A stretch of 39,191 nucleotides of DNA, from assembly GCA_041648175.1 (NCBI GenBank), contig JBAZPO010000026.1, forward strand, positions 1-39,191, in the 5' to 3' direction. This DNA comes from Desulfobaccales bacterium (GTDB taxonomy: Bacteria; Desulfobacterota; Desulfobaccia; Desulfobaccales; 0-14-0-80-60-11). The notes beneath the pieces were generated by a model. The model was not told the origin of the DNA. It made no database searches and was given only the letters and a program-made list of their open reading frames with translations. Position numbers and translations under genes: made by a program. Below are positions 1 through 6,595 of the stretch, piece by piece (the first letter of the stretch is position 1; each line of letters opens with the position of its first letter).

Positions 1-792
1 GGTGTTGGCGGTGTTTACTAGAACCTCCTTGAAATCCTTCAAGGCGTTGTAGCGTTTAACATCATTGGTATGAAATCCGATCAGTTCCAGTTGGGTGGAT
101 TTTTGGAGCGGGCAGGCCCAGCAGCCATATCTGGCATTGCCGACACAGACGCCTGCTTTTTCGCCGTAGACGCACTCATCCGAGGAGTATTTATAGACAT
201 TGATCAGTTCGGCATGATCGCCCCAGGGGCAGGGCTCAGTCATGAGGCATTCCCAGACGTCATGGGCGGTCCAATCGAGGATCGGGGCGTAATGGTTAGG
301 CGCATAATTCTTTTTCTTGTAAATCCTGGCTCTAAGGGCGCTCTCGGAGCTTCTGACCCCGACAAAGACGGTAAACTGTTTTCCAGTCGTGATCTGCTTG
401 ATGTAATTTTTGATCGGGTCGATCTTGAGTTTGCCGGTGCACCAGCGAAACCCCATGTGGGCGGCGGGATAACCCATGCCCAAGACCGAAACCCAAAAGC
501 TGTTTGTGAGTTCGGGATAGACCATGATCATCTCGGCATTCAGGTGGCTTACCTGGATGTAGTTCTGGATCAGCTTACGGGTGCGATCAAGATATGTTTT
601 GAAATAGGGAATTTCCATGAGGGTATCGGAGGTAATGATATAGAGCTTCTTGTTGCTGTTGCCTATTGCTTGAATGATTTGTTGCAGCATCACCGAGGAG
701 TCCTTGCCGCCTGAGAATGAGACGATGTTGATGTCCCGCAATTGCTGGTGGATTTCCTCTATTAAGGCCTCTTGGATGGTAGCGCTGGACAA
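1..792 (-). CDS. DndC-like PAPS-reductase-superfamily protein, partial
   Basis: The reverse strand reads 264 codons without a stop and runs off the left edge, so the C-terminus is missing. The start is a TTG at 792 directly after the stop of the upstream gene, with GGAGG eight bases before it. Residues 27-33 are SGGKDSS, the PP-loop of the ATP pyrophosphatase/PAPS reductase superfamily. FRWCTGKLK lies near residue 115-123, and cysteines follow near residues 205-224 in a spacing that recalls the iron-sulfur cysteines of DndC. DndC proteins mobilise sulfur for DNA phosphorothioation; many phage relatives are annotated only as PAPS reductase family. No DndA, DndB, DndD or DndE is visible here, so a role in DNA sulfur modification is a guess. 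It is the last visible gene of the PL-like operon and is probably coupled to the DUF5131 gene. Confidence 0.88.
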   Translation of the reverse strand, partial: MSSATIQEALIEEIHQQLRDINIVSFSGGKDSSVMLQQIIQAIGNSNKKLYIITSDTLMEIPYFKTYLDRTRKLIQNYIQVSHLNAEMIMVYPELTNSFWVSVLGMGYPAAHMGFRWCTGKLKIDPIKNYIKQITTGKQFTVFVGVRSSESALRARIYKKKNYAPNHYAPILDWTAHDVWECLMTEPCPWGDHAELINVYKYSSDECVYGEKAGVCVGNARYGCWACPLQKSTQLELIGFHTNDVKRYNALKDFKEVLVNTANT

Positions 793-1728
793 TTAACGAA
801 CCTCCGGTATCTCATCCCATTCCATCTCATCCAGGCATCGGCCGGCGGCTTTCTTGCCGACGCGAGACATGAGCATTGCATTAAAATCGTTGTGATTAAG
901 TCCACTCCGCTTTTCTTCAGCCATAATATCGTCCCGGTGAAAGGCAATTGACCGTCCATCGCTATAGACGCAGAGAACCTTTTTGCGATAATCCGTGGCA
1001 TGTGCCCATTCTCCCCAGCTTTTAAAGAAGTACGGCACTCCCGCCGCTTGGCATTGATCCCGCAAGCCTCTGGCCCAATTCGGGTGCATAGGGCGGGCCC
1101 CGGGGCCGGACTCGCCGCCAGCAATTACCCAAGCGTCATTGCCACGCTCTAAGAAGTCAGACGGCAGAACCACGGGGCCAAGTGCGGGTTCATAGGAAAT
1201 AAAAACCTTGGCTGCCGGAATTTGCTTCAAATAGGCCCAACGCTTATCGAACCATTCCTGGTTCTCGGCGGTGACACCGAGCCAGATGTTTTTCAAAGGC
1301 CACCTATAACCAGCTCCGGCGATTTCCTCATCCCCAGCAAGAGGGGTTCGCAGTAAGCCATTTCTCCAGAGAGCAAAAATTTCCCCCATGCGCTCCGGAC
1401 GTTTGGTTAAGATTAAAAACGTGTGGTAGCTGCACATGGCGGCATAAATAAGGACTTGTTCGATGGACTCACCTGGCACATCCTCATGGAACAGATCGCC
1501 CATGGAGCACACAAACACCCGGCTCGGCTTCTTCCATTTTAGGGGCTCATCCAGCCGGTCCGGGTGCAGGGTCACACTAAACGGCTTATCCTTGGGATAT
1601 CCGGCCCGGCCCGCCAGTCGCTTTGCCATACGCTCGGCATAGCAGTTCTGGCAGCCGGGGGAAATTTTGGTGCAGCCGGTGACCGGATTCCAGGTGCAGT
1701 CGGTCCATTTGATTTTGCTCAGGCCCAT
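793..1728 (-). CDS. DUF5131 (phage Gp37/Gp68-type) three-cysteine protein
   Basis: A 311-residue protein whose N-terminus carries CTWNPVTGC and SPGCQNCYAE, giving C19-x6-C26-x2-C29 plus C11. This is the hallmark of the phage Gp37/Gp68 (DUF5131) family, thought to be distantly related to radical SAM enzymes; its reaction is unknown. I chose ATG 1728 because AGAGGA precedes it and the family begins just there. The longer open frame to 1785 adds 19 residues without family character. The stop at 793 abuts the TTG start of the DndC-like gene, so the two are likely made together. Family assignment is firm; function is not. Confidence 0.9.
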   Translation of the reverse strand: MGLSKIKWTDCTWNPVTGCTKISPGCQNCYAERMAKRLAGRAGYPKDKPFSVTLHPDRLDEPLKWKKPSRVFVCSMGDLFHEDVPGESIEQVLIYAAMCSYHTFLILTKRPERMGEIFALWRNGLLRTPLAGDEEIAGAGYRWPLKNIWLGVTAENQEWFDKRWAYLKQIPAAKVFISYEPALGPVVLPSDFLERGNDAWVIAGGESGPGARPMHPNWARGLRDQCQAAGVPYFFKSWGEWAHATDYRKKVLCVYSDGRSIAFHRDDIMAEEKRSGLNHNDFNAMLMSRVGKKAAGRCLDEMEWDEIPEVR

Positions 1729-1750
1729 AATTTCCTCTATTGCCAAAGTT

Positions 1751-1963
1751 TTAAGCCAAAGGATCAAAGATTGTATCCAAAACATTTCTTACAAAATTAA
1801 GCTTTTCTCTTATTCGTTTGGTCTTATGTTTATAGTCAACAAGTTCAAAACAATTTTTACAAAGGTATTGGGATTGATATAAAAACAGATGCCATTTACC
1901 AGATAAGGGTTTTTGTTTGCACCTCGCACATCTGCTATCAGAAATAACCCTTTGCTTTGCCAT
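1751..1963 (-). CDS. small zinc-ribbon protein
   Basis: Seventy residues with CARCK near the N-terminus and CKNC about 20 residues later, a typical two-knuckle zinc ribbon, followed by a lysine-rich helix. The ATG at 1963 overlaps the TGA of the preceding gene (TGATG), which indicates translational coupling; a GTG one codon upstream is also possible. The partner and role are unknown. It is one of several tiny zinc proteins in this leftward operon. Confidence 0.72.
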   Translation of the reverse strand: MAKQRVISDSRCARCKQKPLSGKWHLFLYQSQYLCKNCFELVDYKHKTKRIREKLNFVRNVLDTIFDPLA

Positions 1964-2142
1964 CACTGCACCGCCCTGGCCGCTTCCAGAAAGGCCTCGG
2001 CGGCGGACTTGTCCACGATCTCGAAGATTATCCGGTCACCCGCGCCGTCCTTAAACTCAGCCATACGGTGCCCCAGGCGGTCTGTCCATGCGGTGATGAA
2101 TTGCCATGAGGCATCCAAGGTGATGGTGATTACTTGGGGCAT
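1963..2142 (-). CDS. small hypothetical protein (59 aa)
   Basis: A 59-residue soluble protein that I do not recognise. It starts at ATG 2142 inside the end of the preceding 48-residue gene and its stop overlaps the zinc-ribbon start. The tight overlaps at both ends and sensible composition (alternating hydrophobic residues, then an amphipathic C-terminal helix rich in alanine) support a real gene. No function can be assigned. Confidence 0.65.
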   Translation of the reverse strand: MPQVITITLDASWQFITAWTDRLGHRMAEFKDGAGDRIIFEIVDKSAAEAFLEAARAVQ

Positions 2143-2276
2143 CTCAATCCCCGGAACGGCCGCACAACCTTGTTCCCGTCCTGTCTTTGAATCAGGACGT
2201 TACGGGGGCCTTTGCCGTTCCATCGAATCAAAACGGTAACTGGCTTGCCACGCTCAAGGTAGGTCTTGCCGATCAT
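2130..2276 (-). CDS. small conserved-looking phage protein (48 aa)
   Basis: The protein is basic and compact, with a GKGPRNVLI and VVRPFRGL core that looks like a small beta-barrel. I have the impression that similar short proteins occur in other phages, but I cannot name a family. It begins three bases after the stop of the upstream gene and overlaps the next gene by 13 bases. Function unknown. Confidence 0.68.
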   Translation of the reverse strand: MIGKTYLERGKPVTVLIRWNGKGPRNVLIQRQDGNKVVRPFRGLRCPK

Positions 2277-2278
2277 AG

Positions 2279-2527
2279 TTACTCCAGGACTGTCACCTGG
2301 TAGCCAGAAGTTTTATTGTAACTGGTGATTTTTGTTTGATCTTCAAATAATCCCCCAAGCAATAACCCGGTCATCATTCCGTTTTCATTCTGAATAGAAC
2401 TCATAATTCCCGTAACCATTAAATCTGATGGCAACCTCTCTAATATTTCTATAATGTCTCTTACAGTGGCATCTTTCTTAGTCAGACTTGTTGTTTTTCC
2501 ATCTTCCTTGTAAAACCATTTAACCAT
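2279..2527 (-). CDS. hypothetical protein (82 aa)
   Basis: The start at ATG 2527 is chosen because GGAGG stands eight bases before it; the open frame extends to 2587 but the extra 20 residues overlap non-coding-looking sequence. The protein has an N-terminal MVKWFYKEDG stretch and a middle helix (RDIIEILERLP). It is richer in A and T than its neighbours, which may mean separate acquisition. No family recognised. Confidence 0.68.
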   Translation of the reverse strand: MVKWFYKEDGKTTSLTKKDATVRDIIEILERLPSDLMVTGIMSSIQNENGMMTGLLLGGLFEDQTKITSYNKTSGYQVTVLE

Positions 2528-2653
2528 TGCTATTTCCTCCAAGTTAAAGTTTCCTACCCCTGGTGCTGTTTCTCGGGCGTTTTCCAACCCGGCCTCGGCG
2601 GGCCAGGAGCAGGGGTTAGGGGTTAGAGATAAGGGGAGTAGAGATGATAAAAT

Positions 2654-3019
2654 CTATAGGTTCGCCTCATGATTATTTAACCAGATGACCCAGTCATATT
2701 TCTGGTGCTGATATAGCCTAATCAGAACGCGGTCAAAAGTAGCGCCATGAGGGAAGTTTTGGGCAAACCATCGCAGACCTGGGCTACAAGCTCCTTGTTT
2801 CAATAACCAGAGCCCAGTGATCAAACGTGAAGGTCTGGCATAGTGGCCCTTAGAGAAATCAGACTCTGGCACCATACGGCCGCCACATCCGGCACAAAGA
2901 TTATCCTCACCCGAATAGAAAGACCGGAAATCCTGTGATAGACAATCGATGCAGATGGTATCAATGAGGGTGAAGTGAGGTTGAATGATCATCTCTTCAA
3001 TTTGTTGCTGGCCGATCAT
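2654..3019 (-). CDS. zinc-binding hypothetical protein (121 aa)
   Basis: The first 60 residues contain CIDC and CAGCG, which would form a zinc ribbon; the second half is helical and aromatic. ATG 3019 is the start because GGAGG lies upstream and the codon overlaps the stop of the membrane gene before it (ATGA). The longer frame to 3166 reads antisense-like sequence and is rejected. Role unknown; a DNA- or RNA-binding adaptor would fit the ribbon. Confidence 0.7.
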   Translation of the reverse strand: MIGQQQIEEMIIQPHFTLIDTICIDCLSQDFRSFYSGEDNLCAGCGGRMVPESDFSKGHYARPSRLITGLWLLKQGACSPGLRWFAQNFPHGATFDRVLIRLYQHQKYDWVIWLNNHEANL

Positions 3020-3180
3020 CTTCTCACCACCTCCATCAGGCTCGGCCCGTACCATAACCATCCCAGGAAGATCAAGACCAAGGGCGCCAGGATAAGGGCG
3101 GCATAGGCGGCCATTTTTCGCCGGTCCTGCCAGGTGCCGCCTGAGGCCAGGGGCCAGAAGAGCCACAGGAAGATGGTCAT
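3016..3180 (-). CDS. small membrane protein (54 aa)
   Basis: The protein has two hydrophobic segments: residues 3-11 (short) and about 26-44 (YAALILAPLVLIFLGWLWY), the latter long enough to span the membrane. Start and stop overlap neighbouring genes by four bases (ATGA) on both sides, a pattern typical of a translated phage operon. No known family. With the following gene it forms a pair of small membrane proteins of unknown purpose. Confidence 0.7.
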   Translation of the reverse strand: MTIFLWLFWPLASGGTWQDRRKMAAYAALILAPLVLIFLGWLWYGPSLMEVVRR

Positions 3181-3572
3181 AGGGTGTGGACCTCCTCAGG
3201 GTTGGGAAATAATCTCGGGGATAGTATATCGGTCAAGTTGTTCGGATCATCCCATTTGAGCAGGGCCAGGGCGGCCACGACCAGGCGGTGCCCGGCGGGA
3301 GTGCGGCGGCGGCCGGCGGCATGGAAGGCCTGTTTCAAGGCCCAATAGCTGGCGGCGAGCTCCGGCGGCACGGTGATCTTGCCCCGGCGGGTCTGCCAGA
3401 CCTCCGGGGTTTGGGCCTGGCTCAGGGTGTCAAAGTGCCGGGCCGCGGCCCGGATGAACTCGGCCGCCAGGAAGACCAAGGTTTGGTGGTGTTGTTGACG
3501 ACGCAGGATGGTCAGAACGCCCATGGAACCGAGAATGCCCAGGGTCAGGCCGATGACAATCCCGATGATCAT
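3177..3572 (-). CDS. membrane-anchored hypothetical protein (131 aa)
   Basis: Residues 2-23 (IIGIVIGLTLGILGSMGVLTIL) form one N-terminal transmembrane helix, followed by RRQQ, so a short outside N-terminus and a cytoplasmic body are likely. The rest is helical. AGGAGG precedes ATG 3572, and both ends overlap neighbours by ATGA. Not recognised. It could be an accessory inner-membrane protein; superinfection exclusion proteins are often of this form, but nothing here proves it. Confidence 0.78.
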   Translation of the reverse strand: MIIGIVIGLTLGILGSMGVLTILRRQQHHQTLVFLAAEFIRAAARHFDTLSQAQTPEVWQTRRGKITVPPELAASYWALKQAFHAAGRRRTPAGHRLVVAALALLKWDDPNNLTDILSPRLFPNPEEVHTL

Positions 3573-3733
3573 GGCGCAGCCTCCTGTTCTTGGAGTTCAG
3601 GCCTGAACACGTCCTCATCCAACCGCAGCATCAAGCCGCCGCACTGCACGCAGATCGCCGTGTGGTCATCGATCCCGGCGACGCGCTTATCAACAGTGGG
3701 GCAATCCACGCATTGGTATTCGTAGAGGGGCAT
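3569..3733 (-). CDS. FmdB-like zinc-ribbon protein (54 aa)
   Basis: It begins MPLYEYQC, the opening of FmdB/Zim17-type regulatory zinc ribbons, with CVDC and then CVQCGG as the two knuckles. Fifty-four residues is slightly shorter than most FmdB domains. The start is at 3733 and the stop overlaps the next ATG. Family members are small zinc-binding proteins of unclear molecular function. Confidence 0.75.
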   Translation of the reverse strand: MPLYEYQCVDCPTVDKRVAGIDDHTAICVQCGGLMLRLDEDVFRPELQEQEAAP

Positions 3734-3735
3734 AT

Positions 3736-3969
3736 CTAAACTCCACCAAAAAGGGTTTCGATTCCCTGGCGGACTACATCCTGATAGATAACATCATCAA
3801 AAATCCGAGAGATTTGAGGTTCAATTTCATGAAGAAGGCGTCTGGCTAAGTATCTGCCCCAAATCTTTTTTGTCCCGCTCAAGGAAAAACCGTTTATGCG
3901 CATCAGTCTGGCGACTTCCTCCAGATTCTTTACTTCCCACCAGGGAAATCTCACTTTAATTTCAGCCAT
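3736..3969 (-). CDS. hypothetical protein (77 aa)
   Basis: A short basic helical protein preceded by a strong GGGAGG ribosome site. It has tryptophan-rich (FPWWEV) and arginine-rich segments. The stop lies two bases before the FmdB-like start, so the two are in one operon. I recognise no family. A nucleic-acid-binding role is possible from its charge, but this is only inference. Confidence 0.7.
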   Translation of the reverse strand: MAEIKVRFPWWEVKNLEEVARLMRINGFSLSGTKKIWGRYLARRLLHEIEPQISRIFDDVIYQDVVRQGIETLFGGV

Positions 3970-4032
3970 TCTTCCCTCCCTACCCCTACCGCCGGGCCTT
4001 CCTCGTTCAGGTCCGTCAGGGGTGTTTGTGGT

Positions 4033-4440
4033 TTATCTGGCGATATCGATCCAGCCCTTGGTGGCCGAGACGTATTTGACCAACCGGCCCACTTTGATGT
4101 TATAGGTGGCTCCGGTAGCATCATCAAAGGTGTGGTCATCAGAGGCATACATAGGCGTACCCACCATGGCCTGGGTGATGGACAGCGCGTCGAACTCGAA
4201 CACCCCGGTTCGCCGCAGATTCACACTCTGGCCGCCGTCACTCCCGCCGCTGTTGTCCACCTGTTCCATGGCCACCCCGGCGAACCGGTGGCCGGCGGTG
4301 TCCGCTGCCGGCACTGCATATCCCGTGGCATTGACACATACCAGGGAGCCGGCGAAAATTTTCGTGTTGGCTGCTACCGGGAAATCCACCTCAATACCTT
4401 CCCGGTAAGGGGTAGCCCGGTCACGGGTTAAAGCTGGCAT
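4033..4440 (-). CDS. capsid decoration-like protein in the leftward operon
   Basis: The 135-residue sequence opens MPALTRDRATPYREG and continues with the alternating strands (NTKIFAGSLVCVNATGYA, then GVAMEQVDNSGG) seen in small phage head decoration/cement proteins that usually sit between protease/scaffold and major capsid genes. Here it lies 15 kb away, on the opposite strand, among accessory genes; a different decoration-like gene is already present in the head cluster (19105-20085). The start at 4440 follows GAGGGAAGG. Structural-protein identity is by resemblance. It could be a second cement protein or could display something on the virion. Confidence 0.65.
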   Translation of the reverse strand: MPALTRDRATPYREGIEVDFPVAANTKIFAGSLVCVNATGYAVPAADTAGHRFAGVAMEQVDNSGGSDGGQSVNLRRTGVFEFDALSITQAMVGTPMYASDDHTFDDATGATYNIKVGRLVKYVSATKGWIDIAR

Positions 4441-4457
4441 ATCCTTCCCTCCTCTAC

Positions 4458-4487
4458 CCCCGGCAAACCAAGGCGGCTATGCCGGGG
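4458..4487 (-). other. perfect 8-bp inverted repeat between two leftward genes
   Basis: CCCCGGCA (4458-4465) and TGCCGGGG (4480-4487) can pair around a 14-base loop in the leader of the decoration-like gene. There is no T-run, so it is not a classic terminator. It may modulate translation or mark a processing site in the long leftward transcript. Confidence 0.45.
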
Positions 4488-4538
4488 ATGTGCCTGAATG
4501 TTGTCCTGCGGGCTTTCTGGCCTTCATTAGAAAAATCT

Positions 4539-4859
4539 TCACTCCCCCACCTTCGCCCCAACCTTATAGGCTCTCGCCTCGTTGCCGCCTTCAAGCACAT
4601 GGTAGAACTCATGGGCTACCGTCGCCTTGTCCACGTCCGGCTCTGACAAGTAGACCACACCGCCCCACTGGACTCCTAAGAGCCGTTCCCCTGGTTCCAG
4701 GTTAGGGAACATGGCTCTCAGGGCTACATGGTCCCGCACAAAGACGATGGGCGGCGTCTTGTAGCTCTCAGCCTGGCGGCATTCCCGGCGGACGGCATTG
4801 TAGGTGTCCACCATGTTCACCCGGGGGCCTTCCAGGGCATCCATTGCCGCGCAAGCCAT
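4539..4859 (-). CDS. secreted zinc-peptidase-like protein (HExxH), start uncertain
   Basis: The C-terminal half contains ATVAHEFYHVLEGG, an HExxH zinc-protease motif with a downstream glutamate. From the first ATG (4859) the product is 106 residues. The frame stays open upstream to a TGA at 4917-4919, and these 19 codons encode a basic-then-hydrophobic stretch (IKFALLITALTLTMAC) that looks like a signal peptide ending at a lipoprotein-like cysteine, but it contains no ATG, GTG or TTG. Either a rare start (ATC or ATA) is used behind GAGGTGA, or the signal peptide has lost its start. It is the first gene after PL and the leader RNA element. Possible target: cell-envelope proteins. Confidence 0.68.
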   Translation of the reverse strand: MACAAMDALEGPRVNMVDTYNAVRRECRQAESYKTPPIVFVRDHVALRAMFPNLEPGERLLGVQWGGVVYLSEPDVDKATVAHEFYHVLEGGNEARAYKVGAKVGE

Positions 4860-4931
4860 GGTCAGGGTGAGTGCGGTTATAAGGAGAGCGAACTTTATGG
4901 CGATCTCGTTATCGTGTCACCTCATAAAAAA

Positions 4932-5035
4932 GGCGCATTACTCTCCGGCTGCCCTCAGGACTATCCTGGGGTGCCGTCTGGAGTCTGGGGCCGGTCCAGA
5001 GGCCGCGACTCCTGGGGTTCTGACTGCTTAATCCG
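4932..5035 (-). ncRNA. leftward copy of a paired two-stem-loop element (put/nut-like candidate)
   Basis: Read on the reverse strand from 5035 to 4932, this matches the forward sequence 7259-7359 over its whole length, with conserved ends CGGATTAAGCAG and TAATGCGCC. It forms stem 1 with GGAG/CTCC outside and TCTGG/CCAGA inside, and stem 2 with CAGGA/TCCTG. The other copy keeps both stems using different bases. It begins about 75 bases downstream of the PL-like start site, in the untranslated leader of the left operon, which is the position of nutL in lambda and putL in HK022. Confidence 0.75.
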
Positions 5036-5115
5036 GTGCTCGGTTGCATTCCGTCCCGCTCCACCTTGGCAAGAATTGTGGCCGCTGATGGGGTGGGCGA
5101 TGAACTATGAAAAGG

Positions 5116-5143
5116 ATAATACATGCAATAATATTTATGTCAA
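5116..5143 (-). promoter_or_regulatory. PL-like leftward sigma70 promoter
   Basis: On the reverse strand TTGACA (5143-5138) and TATTAT (5121-5116) are separated by 16 bases. The stretch 5105-5122 reads GTATTATCCTTTTCATAG, matching the PR-like promoter at 6201-6218 in 17 of 18 bases, so both probably bind the same repressor. It drives the leader element and the whole 1-4859 operon. Confidence 0.8.
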
Positions 5144-5173
5144 TAAAAATAATTGAGTGTAGTTTTTTTTGAC

Positions 5174-5198
5174 GAAAAAAAGCGGCCCGAAAGCCGCT
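5174..5198 (-). terminator. leftward Rho-independent terminator after the repressor operon
   Basis: On the reverse strand AGCGGC TTTCGG GCCGCT is followed at once by a run of T. It lies 30 bases past the end of the SWIM gene and just upstream of the PL-like promoter, so it would stop repressor transcription before it enters the left operon, as the lambda terminator after rexB does. Confidence 0.85.
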
Positions 5199-5230
5199 CA
5201 AGTGGATTAGAGTTTGGGGATGTTAAATTA

Positions 5231-5650
5231 TCAAGCTCCTTGGCGCATGGCTAATTTTAATTGGATCTTGGCTTCTTTTATAGCGGCGGGATTGTTTTGT
5301 TTTTGAGTTTCCTTATAGTAATCAAGGAGCATCGGGAAGTTAGTCTGAGGCAAGACGGCCTGGATATGGGCCAATTCGCTCCGGCAATCGGAATCATAAA
5401 GCCAAGCTTCATTGCCTTCTAAAAGTTGGAATTTATGTTTACAAAACTGGCTGAATTTTCCAGCGATACAAGTGCATTTAAGCCAAAGCCGATCATCTTT
5501 GCAGATAAAAGTAACATCATAAAAGCCTCCTGAGCTACTTTTGGCCTTGATTACGGTTTTGAAGGGTTCGATAGGGGCTCGGGGTGCAGGACGTTCGGGC
5601 AATGGCTCTTGGTGAAAGATAAATCCTTTAATTTTTTTCAAGATACTCAA
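5231..5650 (-). CDS. SWIM-type zinc-finger protein in the rex position
   Basis: A 139-residue protein with CTC at about residues 79-81 and CKH 11 residues later, the CxC...CxH pattern of SWIM zinc fingers, which bind DNA or proteins. It begins with TTG at 5650 behind AGGAGG. It follows the CI-like gene by 25 bases and ends before a terminator, so it should be co-transcribed with the repressor in the lysogen, exactly where lambda keeps rexA and rexB. Base composition is more A/T-rich than the late genes. By position it is a candidate lysogen-expressed exclusion or defence protein; nothing in the sequence proves that activity. Confidence 0.78.
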   Translation of the reverse strand: MSILKKIKGFIFHQEPLPERPAPRAPIEPFKTVIKAKSSSGGFYDVTFICKDDRLWLKCTCIAGKFSQFCKHKFQLLEGNEAWLYDSDCRSELAHIQAVLPQTNFPMLLDYYKETQKQNNPAAIKEAKIQLKLAMRQGA

Positions 5651-5675
5651 GTCTTTTCGCCTCCTTTTTTCAGAA

Positions 5676-6155
5676 TCAATCCAACATCGCGATATAGCGT
5701 TTCACTATATTAGGGTTGGGAGTGCTCCGGTCTTCGGCACAATCATTAAATATTCGGCCTATGAGCCTGCTTTTTTGATCTGGACGGATTGGCCTCTTTC
5801 CTTGCTGAAGGACCTCTTCTATCACTTTCAAGGTTTGATGTAAGAGCTCATCCTGTCTCTGGTCTAAGGGCCGGGCCTCATAGACGGCTTTAGTTTCTTC
5901 TACGGCAAGTAAGGGTTCCTCTCCGAAAACTAACCAATCCAATGATTTATTAAAGCTCTTGGCGATAGTTAATAGGGTATCGGTATCAACGCTCTTCCCG
6001 CGCCATTTTGGATTAAACCAGCGGGCTGCCATATTTTCTAACCCAGCTTCTCGATCAAATTCGGCTCCAGATTTAAGATTTTTTTCAGTCATAATTTTCT
6101 TAATCTGACCTATGAAAATCTCCATCGGGAAAATATTTTTATATTTTTTCGCCAA
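5676..6155 (-). CDS. CI-like phage repressor, short form
   Basis: The N-terminal ~75 residues resemble the phage CI repressor helix-turn-helix domain (IKKIMTEKNLKSGAEFDREA, then DTDTLLTIAKSF and LDWLVFGEE). The remaining 80 residues are helical and lack a LexA/S24 self-cleavage domain, so induction by RecA cleavage is unlikely unless another protein assists. The start is TTG 6155 with AGGA upstream; ATG at residue 11 is an alternative. It lies between PL-like and PR-like promoters that share a sequence, the expected operator context. Confidence 0.85.
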   Translation of the reverse strand: MAKKYKNIFPMEIFIGQIKKIMTEKNLKSGAEFDREAGLENMAARWFNPKWRGKSVDTDTLLTIAKSFNKSLDWLVFGEEPLLAVEETKAVYEARPLDQRQDELLHQTLKVIEEVLQQGKRPIRPDQKSRLIGRIFNDCAEDRSTPNPNIVKRYIAMLD

Positions 6156-6179
6156 AAATTAATCCTATGTAATTTTCGC

Positions 6180-6207
6180 TTGACTAAATCTTACTTCAGC
6201 GTATTAT
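6180..6207 (+). promoter_or_regulatory. PR-like rightward sigma70 promoter
   Basis: TTGACT (6180-6185) and TATTAT (6202-6207) are 16 bases apart, directed away from the divergent repressor gene. The -10 region and downstream bases (6201-6218) match the PL-like promoter in 17 of 18 positions. It drives the rightward early genes starting at 6236. Confidence 0.8.
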
Positions 6208-6235
6208 CCTTTTCTTAGCACCCAAGGAGATGAAG

Positions 6236-6595
6236 ATGGCTGAGGCCACCGACCTTAAGGACCTGTTTAAAGATCATCTCGACTGGCTCACCCGCCTGGA
6301 AATCATGCATGGCGAAGCGCCATCCGACCGCATCATCAAAATTACCTTTCCCTGGTGGACCTTGGACCCGCCCTGCACCCACAGTGAGATCATGTTCGCT
6401 CCGGCCGATGTGCCGGTACTCCGGGAATTCTGCCGGGAACATTCCACGCTGCTTGATTTCCTTACCGGCCAGCCGGGCCACGGCCTCTCCGGGGCCTTTA
6501 TGAAGCATCTAACCCTGATCGGTCAGATGGCTGAGGCTACCTACAACGCCCTAATAACTCCTCCGCCTCGCGCAGGCGGATATCAAGCAGATTGA
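6236..6595 (+). CDS. first rightward early protein (119 aa), unknown
   Basis: This gene stands in the cro position, 28 bases downstream of the PR-like -10 box. AAGGAG precedes ATG 6236, which I prefer to the ATG two codons earlier. The protein is acidic and helical with a tryptophan-rich middle (FPWWTLDPPC) and no helix-turn-helix that I can see, so it is not an obvious Cro. Its last 19 codons overlap, antisense, the end of the zinc-ribbon gene at 6537-6779, and those residues look unlike a normal C-terminus. No family recognised. Confidence 0.7.
   Translation: MAEATDLKDLFKDHLDWLTRLEIMHGEAPSDRIIKITFPWWTLDPPCTHSEIMFAPADVPVLREFCREHSTLLDFLTGQPGHGLSGAFMKHLTLIGQMAEATYNALITPPPRAGGYQAD

Noticed and set aside
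70..714. Forward 214-codon open frame at the left edge
   Set aside because: It is antisense to the DndC-like gene, whose reverse frame has a clear PP-loop and cysteine motifs.
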